A stretch of 64,000 nucleotides of DNA from Kitasatospora sp. NBC_01266 (lineage in GTDB: Bacteria > Actinomycetota > Actinomycetes > Streptomycetales > Streptomycetaceae): NCBI RefSeq assembly GCF_036242395.1, contig NZ_CP108458.1, positions 1,426,001-1,490,000 on the forward strand, given 5' to 3'. Under the pieces are notes generated by a model. That model was not told the DNA's origin, made no database searches, and worked only from the letters and a program-made list of their open reading frames with translations. Each line of letters opens with the position of its first letter. The stretch's first letter is position 1. Positions 1 through 8,069 of this stretch are shown piece by piece. A program made the position numbers and the translations under genes.

Positions 1-1060
1 CCGGGTAGTGGTCGCTCGGCGCGTAGGTGTCGAGCTGCCCGTTCGCCCAGCCCGGCTGCGGGTCGAAGAGCACCTGCACCGGGGCGACGGCGGCCGGGAC
101 GGGCCGCGTCGTGCCGGAGGCGTCGGTGTCGTTCAGGTAGCCGAGGTAGTCGAGGCTGTCGTCGTACGTGCTCGGGAAGCTCTCGATGCCCGACATCGTC
201 TTGCACCAGGCGCCGACGTCGCAGTCCAGGGTGCGGACCGGGGCGTTCGGGTCCTCGACGGTGTGCAGCACCGCGCTGCCCGCCGCGCTCGCCCGGTCGA
301 GGTCCGAGTCGCCCGGCGCGCGCCCGACCTGCCCGTTGAAGTACTCGATGTTGAGGTCGCCGCCCATCAGGACCGGCCCCTGGGTGCCGACGGTGGCGTT
401 CACCCAGTTCTTGATCTCGCCCATCTGCTCGACCCGGGTGGCCCGGGTGGTGTCGACGGACGTGCCGGCCTGGTCGGCCTGCAGGTGCGTGCCGACGACC
501 CAGGACCGGGTGCCGTTCTTGTCGATCTCGGCGAGCACCGCGCCCTTGTTGGAGAACCAGTCCCAGGAGACCGCGTTCTCGAAGACGTAGGCGTGCTGCG
601 CCATGATCGGGTACTTGGAGAGGATCATGGTGCCGCCGCGGATGATGCCCGCGGCGGTCGAGCAGTCGCCGCTGATCGAGTCCCAGCCACCGCCCGAGCA
701 GACCTGGCCGATGTTCGGCGTGTGGTACGGGTACTGGGCGGCGAGGTCCGCGGGGATCTGGTCGGACGAGGTCTGGTTGAACAGCTCGTCGAGGATGACC
801 ACGTCGGCGTCGTGCTCGCGGATGACCGCCTCGACGGCGGGGGTCCGTCCGGCGGCGTTCTCACTCTTCGCGGAGTCCACTGCCGAGGTGGCGAGGTCGA
901 CGTTGAAGGCCAGGACGGAGAGCGTGCTGGTGCCGGTCGTCGTAGCGGTGGCGGTGGCGGCCGTCGCGGTGCCAACCGAGGCGGACAGCAGCGCGCCGGC
1001 CATCGCCAGCGAGCAGGGGAGGACGAGGGTGCGGGTTCTGGACAACTGCGTGTGCTCCAT
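1..1060 (-). CDS. Secreted sphingomyelinase C-like phosphodiesterase (partial, runs off left edge)
   Basis: Member of the endonuclease/exonuclease/phosphatase (DNase I-like) fold, closest in pattern to secreted bacterial sphingomyelinase C, which hydrolyses sphingomyelin to ceramide and phosphocholine outside the cell. The start is ATG at 1060. The first ~35 residues form a Sec signal peptide (basic start, LVLPCSLAMAGALL core, Ala-rich cleavage region). Visible fold motifs, in order: FNVDLA, the metal-binding Glu in VILDELFN, GTHLQAD, GGDLNIEYFNG, and the catalytic His in SDHYP at the very window edge. The C-terminus lies outside the window. A phosphatase or nuclease of the same fold is possible, but the spacing between motifs and the WFSNKG segment fit sphingomyelinases best. 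No clear Shine-Dalgarno is seen. Confidence 0.75.
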   Translation of the reverse strand, partial: MEHTQLSRTRTLVLPCSLAMAGALLSASVGTATAATATATTTGTSTLSVLAFNVDLATSAVDSAKSENAAGRTPAVEAVIREHDADVVILDELFNQTSSDQIPADLAAQYPYHTPNIGQVCSGGGWDSISGDCSTAAGIIRGGTMILSKYPIMAQHAYVFENAVSWDWFSNKGAVLAEIDKNGTRSWVVGTHLQADQAGTSVDTTRATRVEQMGEIKNWVNATVGTQGPVLMGGDLNIEYFNGQVGRAPGDSDLDRASAAGSAVLHTVEDPNAPVRTLDCDVGAWCKTMSGIESFPSTYDDSLDYLGYLNDTDASGTTRPVPAAVAPVQVLFDPQPGWANGQLDTYAPSDHYP

Positions 1061-1518
1061 CAATCAGTAGGGAAGCGCATTCCCGGAGGACGAGCAGGAG
1101 GCGGACGGACTGTCGGCCGAGCAGGGCGCGGCGGACCGGTCCGCCGGGTGTCGCGGTGTCTCCGACGCGCCGATGCGCCGACGGGCCGGGACGAGGCGGA
1201 CCGGGTATCCGTCGGCGACCGGCCGGCGCGGGCGCCGACGGGGCGGGAGAAGCGCGGGACAGGGCCCCCGGCTGCCCCGCGGTGAACTTAGCGCACGATT
1301 GCTCAGTTTCAGGAGCGGTTGATCACAGTTGATCAGAGCGCGCTTGAGCTTTCATGCCCGCGCCATCTCCGCGTCGCCCCTCCGTCACTCCGGCGGACAG
1401 CCACCGCACACCAGTCGCTACGGCTCGTCACCGTCCTGAGCCCCACTCAGTCGCTCCCGGACGCCTCCGAGCAGACGCTCGCGACCTGACGGCGGTCCGC
1501 CGTGCCCGCCGGATGCGG
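1061..1518. other. Intergenic region between regulator end and phosphodiesterase start
   Basis: This 458-base stretch holds no convincing gene. It is the upstream region of the leftward phosphodiesterase gene. Its AT-richer part (about 1285-1355) holds two TTGATCA heptamers and one TTGCTCAG octamer, annotated separately. The rest is GC-rich with no further recognisable structure. Confidence 0.5.
1299..1335. promoter_or_regulatory. Candidate operator: tandem TTGATCA sites 10 bp apart
   Basis: TTGATCA occurs at 1319-1325 and 1329-1335, one helical turn apart, each containing the palindrome TGATCA. TTGCTCAG lies at 1299-1306. This is the only AT-rich patch upstream of the phosphodiesterase start at 1060, though more than 200 bases from it. 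A role as regulator site is inferred; the protein that binds it is unknown. Confidence 0.3.
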
Positions 1519-2580
1519 TCAGCCGATGGCGCCGCAGGAGCCGCGGACCTTGAGTTCCGGCAGCAGGTCGATGCGGTGGGCGGGCAGGTCGGCCTCGCCT
1601 TCGAGCCGGCGCAGCAGGAGTGCCATCGCGGTCGCACCGACCGCCCGCCGGGGCGGTGCGACGGCGGTCAGCGGCGGGGCGGCCAGGGCGGCGAACACGT
1701 CGTCGTAGGAGATCAGCGCCAGGTCCTCGGGGAGCCGCAGGCCGCGGGCCCGCAGCAGCATCGAGAGCCGGACGGCCTCGTGGTCGTTGTGCACCAGCAC
1801 GGCCCGGACGCCGGTGCCGGCGGCCGCCGCGATCCGGTCGGCCAGCCGCTCGATGCCGCCCGGGCCCTCGCCCGGCGCACCGGGGTCGCGGATGTCGAGC
1901 ACCGGCTGCGGGTCGAGGCCGAGCCGCCGCACGGCCTCGGCGTAGCCGGCCCGGACCTGGTGGGCGGTCCAGCTGTCGTCGCGGGCGGCGAGCAGCACCG
2001 CGCAGTGGCCGAGCGCGGCGAGGTGGCGCAGTGCGAGCAGGACGCCGTGGCGGTGGTCGGAGGCCACGGTGTCGAGCGCGACCGCGGGCGCGCCGGGAGC
2101 GCCGCGCCGTTCGATCAGCACGGCCGGGACGGGCAGGTCGGCGAGCCAGTCGAGCGGACTGTCCGAGCCGGGCAGCCAGTGCGGGCTGAGCAGCAGTCCG
2201 TCCACGGCGGAGCCGAGCAGGTGCTCGACCTGGGCGCGGTCGTCCCGGGCCTGGTAGGAGGAGATGCCGAGGACCAGCCGGGCGCCGGCGGAGGCGGCCC
2301 GGGCCCCGGCGATGATCTCGTCGAAGTACGAGCCGACCGTGGGGACCAGCATGCCCACCACCGGCGGCCGCTCCGGCTGCTCGGCGGTCGCCCGGGACGG
2401 GGAGCTGACGACACCGTGCGAGCGGTGGAGCCGGCCGTCGGCGGTGAGGGCGGCGAGGTCCCGGCGCAGTGTGACGACGGGGATGCCCAGGTGGGCGGCG
2501 AGCTCGATCACCCGAACCGTGCCGAGCCGGTCGACGGCGCCGAGGATTCGGGCGCGTCGTTCTGCCGCCGTGCTGACCAC
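1519..2580 (-). CDS. DeoR-type HTH / LacI-type sugar-binding transcriptional regulator
   Basis: 353-residue hybrid repressor. Residues ~5-60 form a DeoR-type winged helix (ERRARILGAVDRLGTVRVIE, then VTLRRDLAAL). Residues ~75-350 are a LacI/periplasmic-binding-fold effector domain (VGMLVPTVGSYFDEIIAGA, LISYDDVFAAL). The start is GTG at 2580 because GGGGAGG sits 5 bases upstream and the resulting N-terminus aligns with the paralogue at 8070-9128. An ATG 18 codons upstream has no such site. Cytoplasmic; it probably senses a sugar or sugar acid and controls the adjacent catabolic genes and itself. The C-terminal LKVRGSCG resembles the end of both other LacI-type regulators here. Confidence 0.88.
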   Translation of the reverse strand: MVSTAAERRARILGAVDRLGTVRVIELAAHLGIPVVTLRRDLAALTADGRLHRSHGVVSSPSRATAEQPERPPVVGMLVPTVGSYFDEIIAGARAASAGARLVLGISSYQARDDRAQVEHLLGSAVDGLLLSPHWLPGSDSPLDWLADLPVPAVLIERRGAPGAPAVALDTVASDHRHGVLLALRHLAALGHCAVLLAARDDSWTAHQVRAGYAEAVRRLGLDPQPVLDIRDPGAPGEGPGGIERLADRIAAAAGTGVRAVLVHNDHEAVRLSMLLRARGLRLPEDLALISYDDVFAALAAPPLTAVAPPRRAVGATAMALLLRRLEGEADLPAHRIDLLPELKVRGSCGAIG

Positions 2581-2629
2581 TGCGACCTCCCCTGGGCAGT
2601 TGCGTGGATGAGCCGTAAGATCACTTTCT

Positions 2630-2647
2630 ATCATTCGATCTCATTCG
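2630..2647. promoter_or_regulatory. Candidate operator with repeated TCATTCG
   Basis: TCATTCG is present twice, 10 bp apart (2631-2637 and 2641-2647), about 50 bases upstream of the GTG start of the DeoR/LacI-type regulator. The longer ATCATTCG also forms the arms of the perfect inverted repeat at 11972-12004, between the DUF2264 gene and the ABC importer. Autoregulation by this regulator and control of the importer is inferred. Confidence 0.4.
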
Positions 2648-2660
2648 GTCCAAGTGTTCA

Positions 2661-3167
2661 TCAGACGGCCAGTCCGTCGGGGCCGACCACCGGATCGGCA
2701 TCGATCGGGCAGCGAAGCGGCTCCCCCAGCGGTAGTTCGGCTGTTACCCGGGTACCCTCCGCGGTCGGCAGGACGGTGCACCGCGCCGCGTAGGCGCGCA
2801 CCAGGTCCAGCCCGCGGCCGGAGCACGCCTCCTCCTCCGGGCATGCCGGGGGCTCCGACGGCCGCCAGCGCCCGGAGTCCTGCACGTGCAGCACCAGTCG
2901 GCCGTCGCCGCAGCTCATCCGGAGCGCCAGGTCGTCGCTGCCGCTGTGCCGCACCGCGTTCGCGGCCAGTTCGGTCACGATGAGGCCCACCGCCTCCTCC
3001 ACCGAGTCGGACAGGTGCCACTGCCGGACCACCCGGCGGGCGAAGCGGCGCAGCACGGGAACCGCGGACGTCTCGGCGGCGAGCACGCAGCCGATCGTCC
3101 GGATCCGGGCCGCGCACCCGCAGCGCGGGGGGCGGACCGGGGAGACTGCCGCATCGATGCTGGTCAT
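2661..3167 (-). CDS. RsbW-like ATP-binding protein (orphan anti-sigma/serine kinase family)
   Basis: 168-residue GHKL/HATPase_c protein of the RsbW type abundant in Streptomyces. It shows the N-box LIVTELAANAVRHSG, a G1-like HVQDSG segment, and a G2-like GRGLDLVRAYA. These small ATPases bind anti-sigma-antagonist proteins or sigma factors and act in the cytoplasm. The start is ATG at 3167, with AAGGAG 7 bases upstream. No sigma factor or STAS-domain antagonist is adjacent, so it is an orphan. It is paralogous to the protein at 20977-21462 (shared RRFARRVVR and TELAANAVRHSGS), which lies on the other side of the catabolic cluster. The partner cannot be told from sequence. Confidence 0.85.
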   Translation of the reverse strand: MTSIDAAVSPVRPPRCGCAARIRTIGCVLAAETSAVPVLRRFARRVVRQWHLSDSVEEAVGLIVTELAANAVRHSGSDDLALRMSCGDGRLVLHVQDSGRWRPSEPPACPEEEACSGRGLDLVRAYAARCTVLPTAEGTRVTAELPLGEPLRCPIDADPVVGPDGLAV

Positions 3168-3389
3168 CGGGAGCTCCTTCACGCCCGGGCGGCACACCGG
3201 CCGGACTGTGGAAGGGACGTGCTTCGGGGCACGACGGCGCCCGGAGCGGCAGCACGCGGTCGGCGACTCGCGGTGCGGACGGGCGTCGGCGGCGCTGGCG
3301 AGGCCGGTCGGGGACCCTGGGGCCCGCGTGCCGACCGTTACCGACGGGAGACGGATGCCGAGAGCGGCATGGACTCACGGTAGGGCGAT

Positions 3390-3408
3390 CGATTGATCGC
3401 GTCAATCG
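3390..3408. promoter_or_regulatory. Candidate operator, perfect inverted repeat CGATTGA-N5-TCAATCG
   Basis: Seven-base arms, CGATTGA at 3390-3396 and TCAATCG at 3402-3408, flank TCGCG. It lies about 220 bases upstream of the RsbW-like gene, in an otherwise gene-free 347-base stretch. Size and AT content fit a dimeric repressor site. The binding protein is unknown; either flanking LacI-type regulator is possible. Confidence 0.4.
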
Positions 3409-3425
3409 GATCTGGTCAGTAATTA

Positions 3426-3448
3426 GCTCATTTGCTCAGCAAATGAGC
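3426..3448. promoter_or_regulatory. Perfect 23-bp palindrome (operator or terminator)
   Basis: GCTCATTTGCT, one central C, then AGCAAATGAGC: an 11-bp perfect inverted repeat 67 bases past the stop codon of the GntR/LacI-type regulator (leftward). As RNA it would form a hairpin, but no U-run follows. It is AT-rich unlike the GC-rich terminators elsewhere here, so an operator is equally likely. Confidence 0.45.
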
Positions 3449-3514
3449 GGGAGACGGACCCGTCAGCGGCGGCGGGCCGGAGCACAGCGCTCAGCCCAGG
3501 GGCCCCGCGGGCCC

Positions 3515-4621
3515 CTACCGGGCCGCCCCGCAGGACTCGCGGACGGTGATCGCCGGCCGGAGCAGGATCTGCCGGTGCGAGTCCTCCGGGTGCTCCAGCC
3601 GGTTCAGCAGCAGGCCGGCCGCGGTGCGGCCCAGCAGGTGCTTGGGCGGCGACACGGCGGTGAGCGGGACCTCGGCGATGTCGGCGATCTCGTCGTCGTA
3701 GGCGATCAGCGCCAGGTCGTCCGGCACCCGCACCCCGGCCCGGCGGGCCGCGGCCTCCAGCAAGGCCGCCTGCCGGTCGCCGAAGCAGACCGCGGCGGTC
3801 ACGCCGGCCCCGCGCAGGCCGAGCAGGCAGCGGTCGGCCGCAGCCGGGCTCCACTCCTCCAGGGCGGCCCGGAACTCCGTTCCCGCGAGCCCGAGTTCAC
3901 GCACGGCCTGCTGGAAGCCGCAGTCCACCGGCTCGGTGGTGGGGCTGTTCAGCCGCAGCACCAGCCCGATCCGCCGGTGCCCGAGCCGGGCCAGGTGGCG
4001 CACGGCGTCGTACCCCCCGGCCTCGTGGTGGGTGCAGACGCTCTCGGTGACGTCGCCGAGGCTGCGCCCCCGCCGCTCGACCAGCACGACCGGCACCGGT
4101 AGCCCGGCCAGCTGGTCCAGGTAGCTCTCCGGGCTCTGCGGACCGGCCAGGGTGGGCGCCAGCAGCAGCCCTTCGGCACCCGCCTCCAGCATGTCGGCGA
4201 GCGCCCTCGCCTCGCGGGCCTGGTCGTAGCCGGAGCAGGCGATGACGGACCGTGCGCCGGCCGCCGCCAGCCGCTCCTCGATGCCCCTGAGGACCCGGGG
4301 GTAGTAGAAGGCGGTATCGGGCACGATGACGCCGATCAGCGCGGAGCGGCCGCCACCCGCCTTCGGGGCGAGGACGTAGGTGCCGGAGCCCTGCCGCCGC
4401 ACCACCAGCTCCTCCGCGACCAGGTCGGCGACGGCGCGGCGGACGGTGCTCACCGACGCCTCGTGCGCCCGGGCCAGCTCCTGCTCGGTGGGCAGCCGGC
4501 TGCCGGGCGGCCAGACGCCCTCCCCGATCTCCCGGCGCAGGCGGTCCGCGAGCGTGCGGAACTTCAGCCCCCTGGCTCCCGGGGCCGTGGTCCCGGCCGG
4601 TCGGTGGGCCGAGCCGGTCAT
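3515..4621 (-). CDS. GntR-type HTH / LacI-type sugar-binding transcriptional regulator
   Basis: 368-residue AraR-like hybrid. Residues ~18-90 are a GntR winged helix (FRTLADRLRREIGEGVWPPG, then VSTVRRAVADL and RRQGSGTYV). The remainder is a LacI-type effector domain (IGVIVPDTAFYYPRVLRGI, LALIAYDDEIADIAEVPLTA, ending RESCG). The start is ATG at 4621, with GGGAG 6 bases upstream. It is divergent from the PL8 lyase gene across a 312-base intergenic region, so it is the most likely regulator of that lyase. The ligand is probably an oligosaccharide or sugar acid produced by the lyase (inference). Confidence 0.88.
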   Translation of the reverse strand: MTGSAHRPAGTTAPGARGLKFRTLADRLRREIGEGVWPPGSRLPTEQELARAHEASVSTVRRAVADLVAEELVVRRQGSGTYVLAPKAGGGRSALIGVIVPDTAFYYPRVLRGIEERLAAAGARSVIACSGYDQAREARALADMLEAGAEGLLLAPTLAGPQSPESYLDQLAGLPVPVVLVERRGRSLGDVTESVCTHHEAGGYDAVRHLARLGHRRIGLVLRLNSPTTEPVDCGFQQAVRELGLAGTEFRAALEEWSPAAADRCLLGLRGAGVTAAVCFGDRQAALLEAAARRAGVRVPDDLALIAYDDEIADIAEVPLTAVSPPKHLLGRTAAGLLLNRLEHPEDSHRQILLRPAITVRESCGAAR

Positions 4622-4711
4622 GTGCGCTCCCTGGTCCGTCGCCTGGCGGGGTCCGTGCGACCGACGGCACCGCCACCGCCAGGATTTTCCATGATCCCGC
4701 TCCGGTCAACA

Positions 4712-4721
4712 CCCGATCGGG
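4712..4721. promoter_or_regulatory. Candidate operator palindrome CCCGATCGGG
   Basis: Perfect 10-bp palindrome in the divergent region between the GntR/LacI-type regulator (start 4621) and the PL8 lyase (start 4934). The rest of this 312-base region holds the lyase promoter at 4862-4891 and nothing else I can identify. The regulatory role is inferred from position. Confidence 0.25.
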
Positions 4722-4861
4722 CACATGACTCCCCCATGAATCGATCGGCCGTTCATCCCGTCACGACCCCGCGTCCACTAGGGAAACCGCAGCCCGACGC
4801 TGGGTGACGCCTGCCGGCGGCCCCCGGCGAAACATGTGGCCGGTCATGTGCTCCAAGCTCG

Positions 4862-4891
4862 TTGACCGTCCGAGTCGGGCGCCCTTACGGT
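4862..4891 (+). promoter_or_regulatory. Candidate sigma-70-type promoter of the PL8 lyase
   Basis: TTGACC (4862-4867) and TACGGT (4886-4891), separated by 18 bases, resemble an HrdB-type promoter. A start near 4898 would leave a leader of about 36 bases carrying AAGGAGG before the GTG at 4934. Confidence 0.5.
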
Positions 4892-4933
4892 CCTCACCAA
4901 TCGGATCGGGGGGTTCGTCAAGGAGGACGCCCC

Positions 4934-7891
4934 GTGGACGCCACCCAGCCCACCGCTCGATCCGGCCCGGCCATGAGCCGCCGCCGGCTGCTCCAGATCA
5001 CCGGTACCGCCGCCGCGCTGGTCGGCGCCGCCCAGCTGCTCCGCCCGACCATGGCCTGGGCCGACACCTACGACTCGATGCGCGGCACCTGGGTGCAACT
5101 GCTCACCGGCAGCGGCTTCACCGCCACGGCTGCGCCGTTCTCCACCGTGCTGTCCACCACCGGCTCCCAGGCGAGCGGCTACCAAGGCTCGATGGCACCG
5201 ACCACCGGCTCGCTCTGGCCGGACCTGCCGATCGGCACCGTCTCCGCCAACGTCACCAGCAGCTACGACCGGCTCCGGACCATGGCGCTGGCGTACGTCC
5301 AGCCGAACACCGGCCTCACCGGGAACGCCGCGCTCGCCTCGGCGATCCTGACCGGGCTCGACTGGCTGTACGGCAACGCCTACACCCCCTCCACCACCAC
5401 CTACAACAACTGGTGGGACTGGCAGATCGGCGCCCCGCAGCGGCTGCTGGACGCCGCGCTGCTGATGTACCCGCAGCTGAGCACCAGCCAGACGGCCAAC
5501 TACTGCGCGGCGATCGACCACTTCGTCCCGGTCTCCCTGGTCGCGACCTACAGCGGCACCAGTACCGGCGCCAACCGGGTCGACCTCTGCCGGGTGCTGA
5601 TGCTGCGCGGCGTGCTCGGCAAGAGCACGGCCTCGCTGACCAGCGGGCAGACGGCGCTCTCCCCGGTCTTCCCGTACGTGCTCAGCGGCGACGGCTTCTA
5701 CTCCGACGGCAGCTTCATCCAGCACACCTACACCCCCTACGCCGGCCACTACGGCGACGTGCTGCTCGGCGACCTGAGCAAGCTGCTCACCCTGACCGCG
5801 GGCACCACCTGGGCGATCACGGATCCGGGCGTGCAGAACTTCTACGCGGCGGTGGACTCGGCCTTCGCGCCGTTCGTCTTCAACGGCCTGGTGATGGACG
5901 GCGTCTGCGGCCGCGCCGTGAGCCGCGGCATCGGCGCCACCAACAACCCGACGCAGTTCCAGCAGGACGACAACAACCGCGGCCACGGCGTGGTCTCCGA
6001 CATCCTGCGGCTGGCCACCTCCGGTGCGGCCTCCCCGGCCCAGTCGGCGGCCTGGAAGTCCATGGTCAAGGGCTGGTTGCAGCGCCAGTACTACGAGCCG
6101 CTGATGAGCAACACGACCCTCGGCGTCGCCGAACTCGCCCGTGCCCAGGCCCTGCTGAACGACTCCACGGTCACCGCCACCGCCGAACCCGTCAACAGCG
6201 TGGTGTTCGGCATGGACCGGGCCGTCCACCGCCGCCCCGGCTGGGCCGCGCAGCTGAGCATCTGCTCCTCCCGCACCACCTTCTACGAGACCGGCAACGG
6301 CGAGAACCTCCAGGGCTGGCACCAGAACAGCGGGATGCTCTACTGGTACGGCTCCAACTACGGCGACGGGCAGTACGCGGACGCGTTCTGGCCCACGGTC
6401 GACCCCTACAAGCTGCCCGGCACCACCGTCTCCACGCTGGCCCTGGCCAACGCCGCGGGCGGAGCCTGGGGCGCCTCCCACCCCAACTCCGCCTGGGCCG
6501 GCGGCGCGACCGACGGCACCTACTCGGTGGTCGGCCAGGACGTGCGCGGCCTGCAGTCCACGCTCACCGGCAAGAAGTCCTGGTTCCTGCTGGACGACTC
6601 GGTCCACTGCCTGGGCGCCGGGATCACCTGTACCGACGGCGTGGACGTGCAGACCACCGTCGACAACCGCAACCTCGGCCCGAACAACACCCAGGGCCTC
6701 ACGGTCGACGGCACCGTCCAGCCGACCACCCTCGGCTGGAGCCAGACCTTCACCGGCAGCCAGTACATGGCCATCGACGGGATGGGCGCCTGGGTCTTCC
6801 CCGGCGGCGCGACCGTCAACGCCAAGCGCGAGGCCCGCACCGGCGCCTGGTCGACCATCAACACCAGCTCGGCCACCACCCCGATCACCCGCAACTACCT
6901 GACCATGTGGTTCGACCACGGCACCGATCCCAGCGGCGCGAGCTACAGCTACCAGCTGATGCCGGGGGCGACGGCGGCACAGGCGGCCGCCCGCGCCGCG
7001 AGCCCGAACGTCACCGTGCTGGCCAACACCGCGACGGTGCAGGCGATCAGCTGCCCCTCGCTCGGGCTCACCATGGCCAACTTCTTCGCCGCCGGCTCGG
7101 CCGGCCCGCTCACGGCCTCCGGTCCGTGCTCGGTGCTGGTGCGCGAGCAGGGCGGCACCCTGACCGTCGCCGTCAGCGACCCCACCCGGGCCGCCACCAC
7201 CGTCCAGGTCGGCATCGCCCGCACCGGCTACGCGGCCGTCAGCTCGGCCGCCGGCATCGCCGTGCTCGCCCCCTCCGGCGGGATCAGCCTGCTGGCGGAG
7301 ACCGGCGGTACGCACGGCGCGAGCCGCACCGCCGTGCTGACGACCACCGGCAGCGCGCCCGCCACGGCGACCGCCACCCAGCTCACCGCGACGGCGTCCA
7401 CCTACGTCCGCGACGGGTCCTACGCCAACACCAACTACGGCAACGCGACGACCGTGGTGGTGAAGAACACCAACACGGCCAACAGCGGCTACACCCGCGA
7501 GTCGCTGCTCGCCTTCGACGTCTCCGGCCTCACCGGCAAGGTCTCCCGGGCGGTGCTCTGGCTCTACGGCAACGTGCAGGACTCCGCCGGCACCGAGACC
7601 ACGCTGCAGGCGTTCGGGCTCTCCTCGACCAACTGGACCGAGACCGGCGTCACCTGGAACACCGCCCCGAGCCGCACCACCGCGCTCGGCACCGGCCTGC
7701 TCTCGACCGGAGGCGACTGGATCGGCCTCGACGTCACCAGTGCGGTCGCGGCCGCCCAGACCTCGGCCGGCGGCAACGGTACGGCGGCCCTCGCCGTCTT
7801 CGAACCGGGCGGGGCCGTCGGACTCGCCGTGGTCCTCGACGCCCGGCTGAGCTCGACCAACCCGCCGCAGCTGGAGGTGGTCAGCTCCTGA
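4934..7891 (+). CDS. Tat-exported polysaccharide lyase family 8 enzyme with C-terminal DNRLRE/CBM96-like module
   Basis: 985-residue secreted lyase of the hyaluronate/chondroitin/xanthan lyase family, which cleaves uronic-acid glycans by beta-elimination. The start is GTG at 4934, behind AAGGAGG with a 7-base spacer. A twin-arginine signal SRRRLLQITGTAAALVG precedes cleavage near AWA. The alpha-toroid carries the usual catalytic Asn in NNWWDWQIG (~158-166) and the His and Tyr of FIQHTYTPYAGHYG (~261-274); Arg is in GRAVSRG. Beta-sandwich domains follow, including the NGENLQGWHQ segment. Residues ~812-985 look like a DNRLRE/CBM96 module (AFDVSGLTG, WNTAPSRT). The exact substrate (hyaluronan, chondroitin, xanthan) cannot be decided. 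The gene ends at a 17-bp-stem terminator and is divergent from its probable regulator. Confidence 0.9.
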   Translation: MDATQPTARSGPAMSRRRLLQITGTAAALVGAAQLLRPTMAWADTYDSMRGTWVQLLTGSGFTATAAPFSTVLSTTGSQASGYQGSMAPTTGSLWPDLPIGTVSANVTSSYDRLRTMALAYVQPNTGLTGNAALASAILTGLDWLYGNAYTPSTTTYNNWWDWQIGAPQRLLDAALLMYPQLSTSQTANYCAAIDHFVPVSLVATYSGTSTGANRVDLCRVLMLRGVLGKSTASLTSGQTALSPVFPYVLSGDGFYSDGSFIQHTYTPYAGHYGDVLLGDLSKLLTLTAGTTWAITDPGVQNFYAAVDSAFAPFVFNGLVMDGVCGRAVSRGIGATNNPTQFQQDDNNRGHGVVSDILRLATSGAASPAQSAAWKSMVKGWLQRQYYEPLMSNTTLGVAELARAQALLNDSTVTATAEPVNSVVFGMDRAVHRRPGWAAQLSICSSRTTFYETGNGENLQGWHQNSGMLYWYGSNYGDGQYADAFWPTVDPYKLPGTTVSTLALANAAGGAWGASHPNSAWAGGATDGTYSVVGQDVRGLQSTLTGKKSWFLLDDSVHCLGAGITCTDGVDVQTTVDNRNLGPNNTQGLTVDGTVQPTTLGWSQTFTGSQYMAIDGMGAWVFPGGATVNAKREARTGAWSTINTSSATTPITRNYLTMWFDHGTDPSGASYSYQLMPGATAAQAAARAASPNVTVLANTATVQAISCPSLGLTMANFFAAGSAGPLTASGPCSVLVREQGGTLTVAVSDPTRAATTVQVGIARTGYAAVSSAAGIAVLAPSGGISLLAETGGTHGASRTAVLTTTGSAPATATATQLTATASTYVRDGSYANTNYGNATTVVVKNTNTANSGYTRESLLAFDVSGLTGKVSRAVLWLYGNVQDSAGTETTLQAFGLSSTNWTETGVTWNTAPSRTTALGTGLLSTGGDWIGLDVTSAVAAAQTSAGGNGTAALAVFEPGGAVGLAVVLDARLSSTNPPQLEVVSS

Positions 7892-7910
7892 GCCCTCCCC
7901 TCCCGGTCCC

Positions 7911-7951
7911 GCCCGGTGGGCCCGCGCCGGCTGTGCGCGGGCCCACCGGGC
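7911..7951 (+). terminator. Strong hairpin terminator after the PL8 lyase
   Basis: GCCCGGTGGGCCCGCGC (7911-7927) and its perfect complement (7935-7951) form a 17-bp stem with a 7-base loop, 20 bases after the lyase stop codon. There is no T-run, as is common in streptomycetes. Confidence 0.85.
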
Positions 7952-7977
7952 TTTCCGCTGCGCGGCCAGTCGCCTAC

Positions 7978-8013
7978 TGTGTACTCGATCAACACCTGAG
8001 CAAGTGATACACA
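7978..8013. promoter_or_regulatory. Candidate operator upstream of DeoR/LacI-type regulator
   Basis: TGTGTA (7978-7983) and TACACA (8008-8013) are an inverted repeat spanning 36 bp. Between them lies CTGAGCAA (7996-8003), the complement of the TTGCTCAG seen at 1299 and 3432. The stretch is AT-rich and starts about 90 bases before the ATG at 8070. Autoregulation is inferred. Confidence 0.3.
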
Positions 8014-8069
8014 AGCGGTCTTGGCGGCCTGTCGTCAGCCCGGGTGCACCGGACAGGGAGAAGAGAAGC

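Noticed and set aside
8..1285. Long open frame on the plus strand over the phosphodiesterase
   Set aside because: Arg/Gly/Val-rich shadow of the minus-strand gene; the minus strand shows a signal peptide and catalytic motifs.
4804..8007. Long alternative frames (over 1000 codons) on both strands over the PL8 lyase
   Set aside because: Composition is typical of GC-rich shadow frames, with no domain; the lyase frame has a Tat signal, catalytic motifs and a ribosome site.
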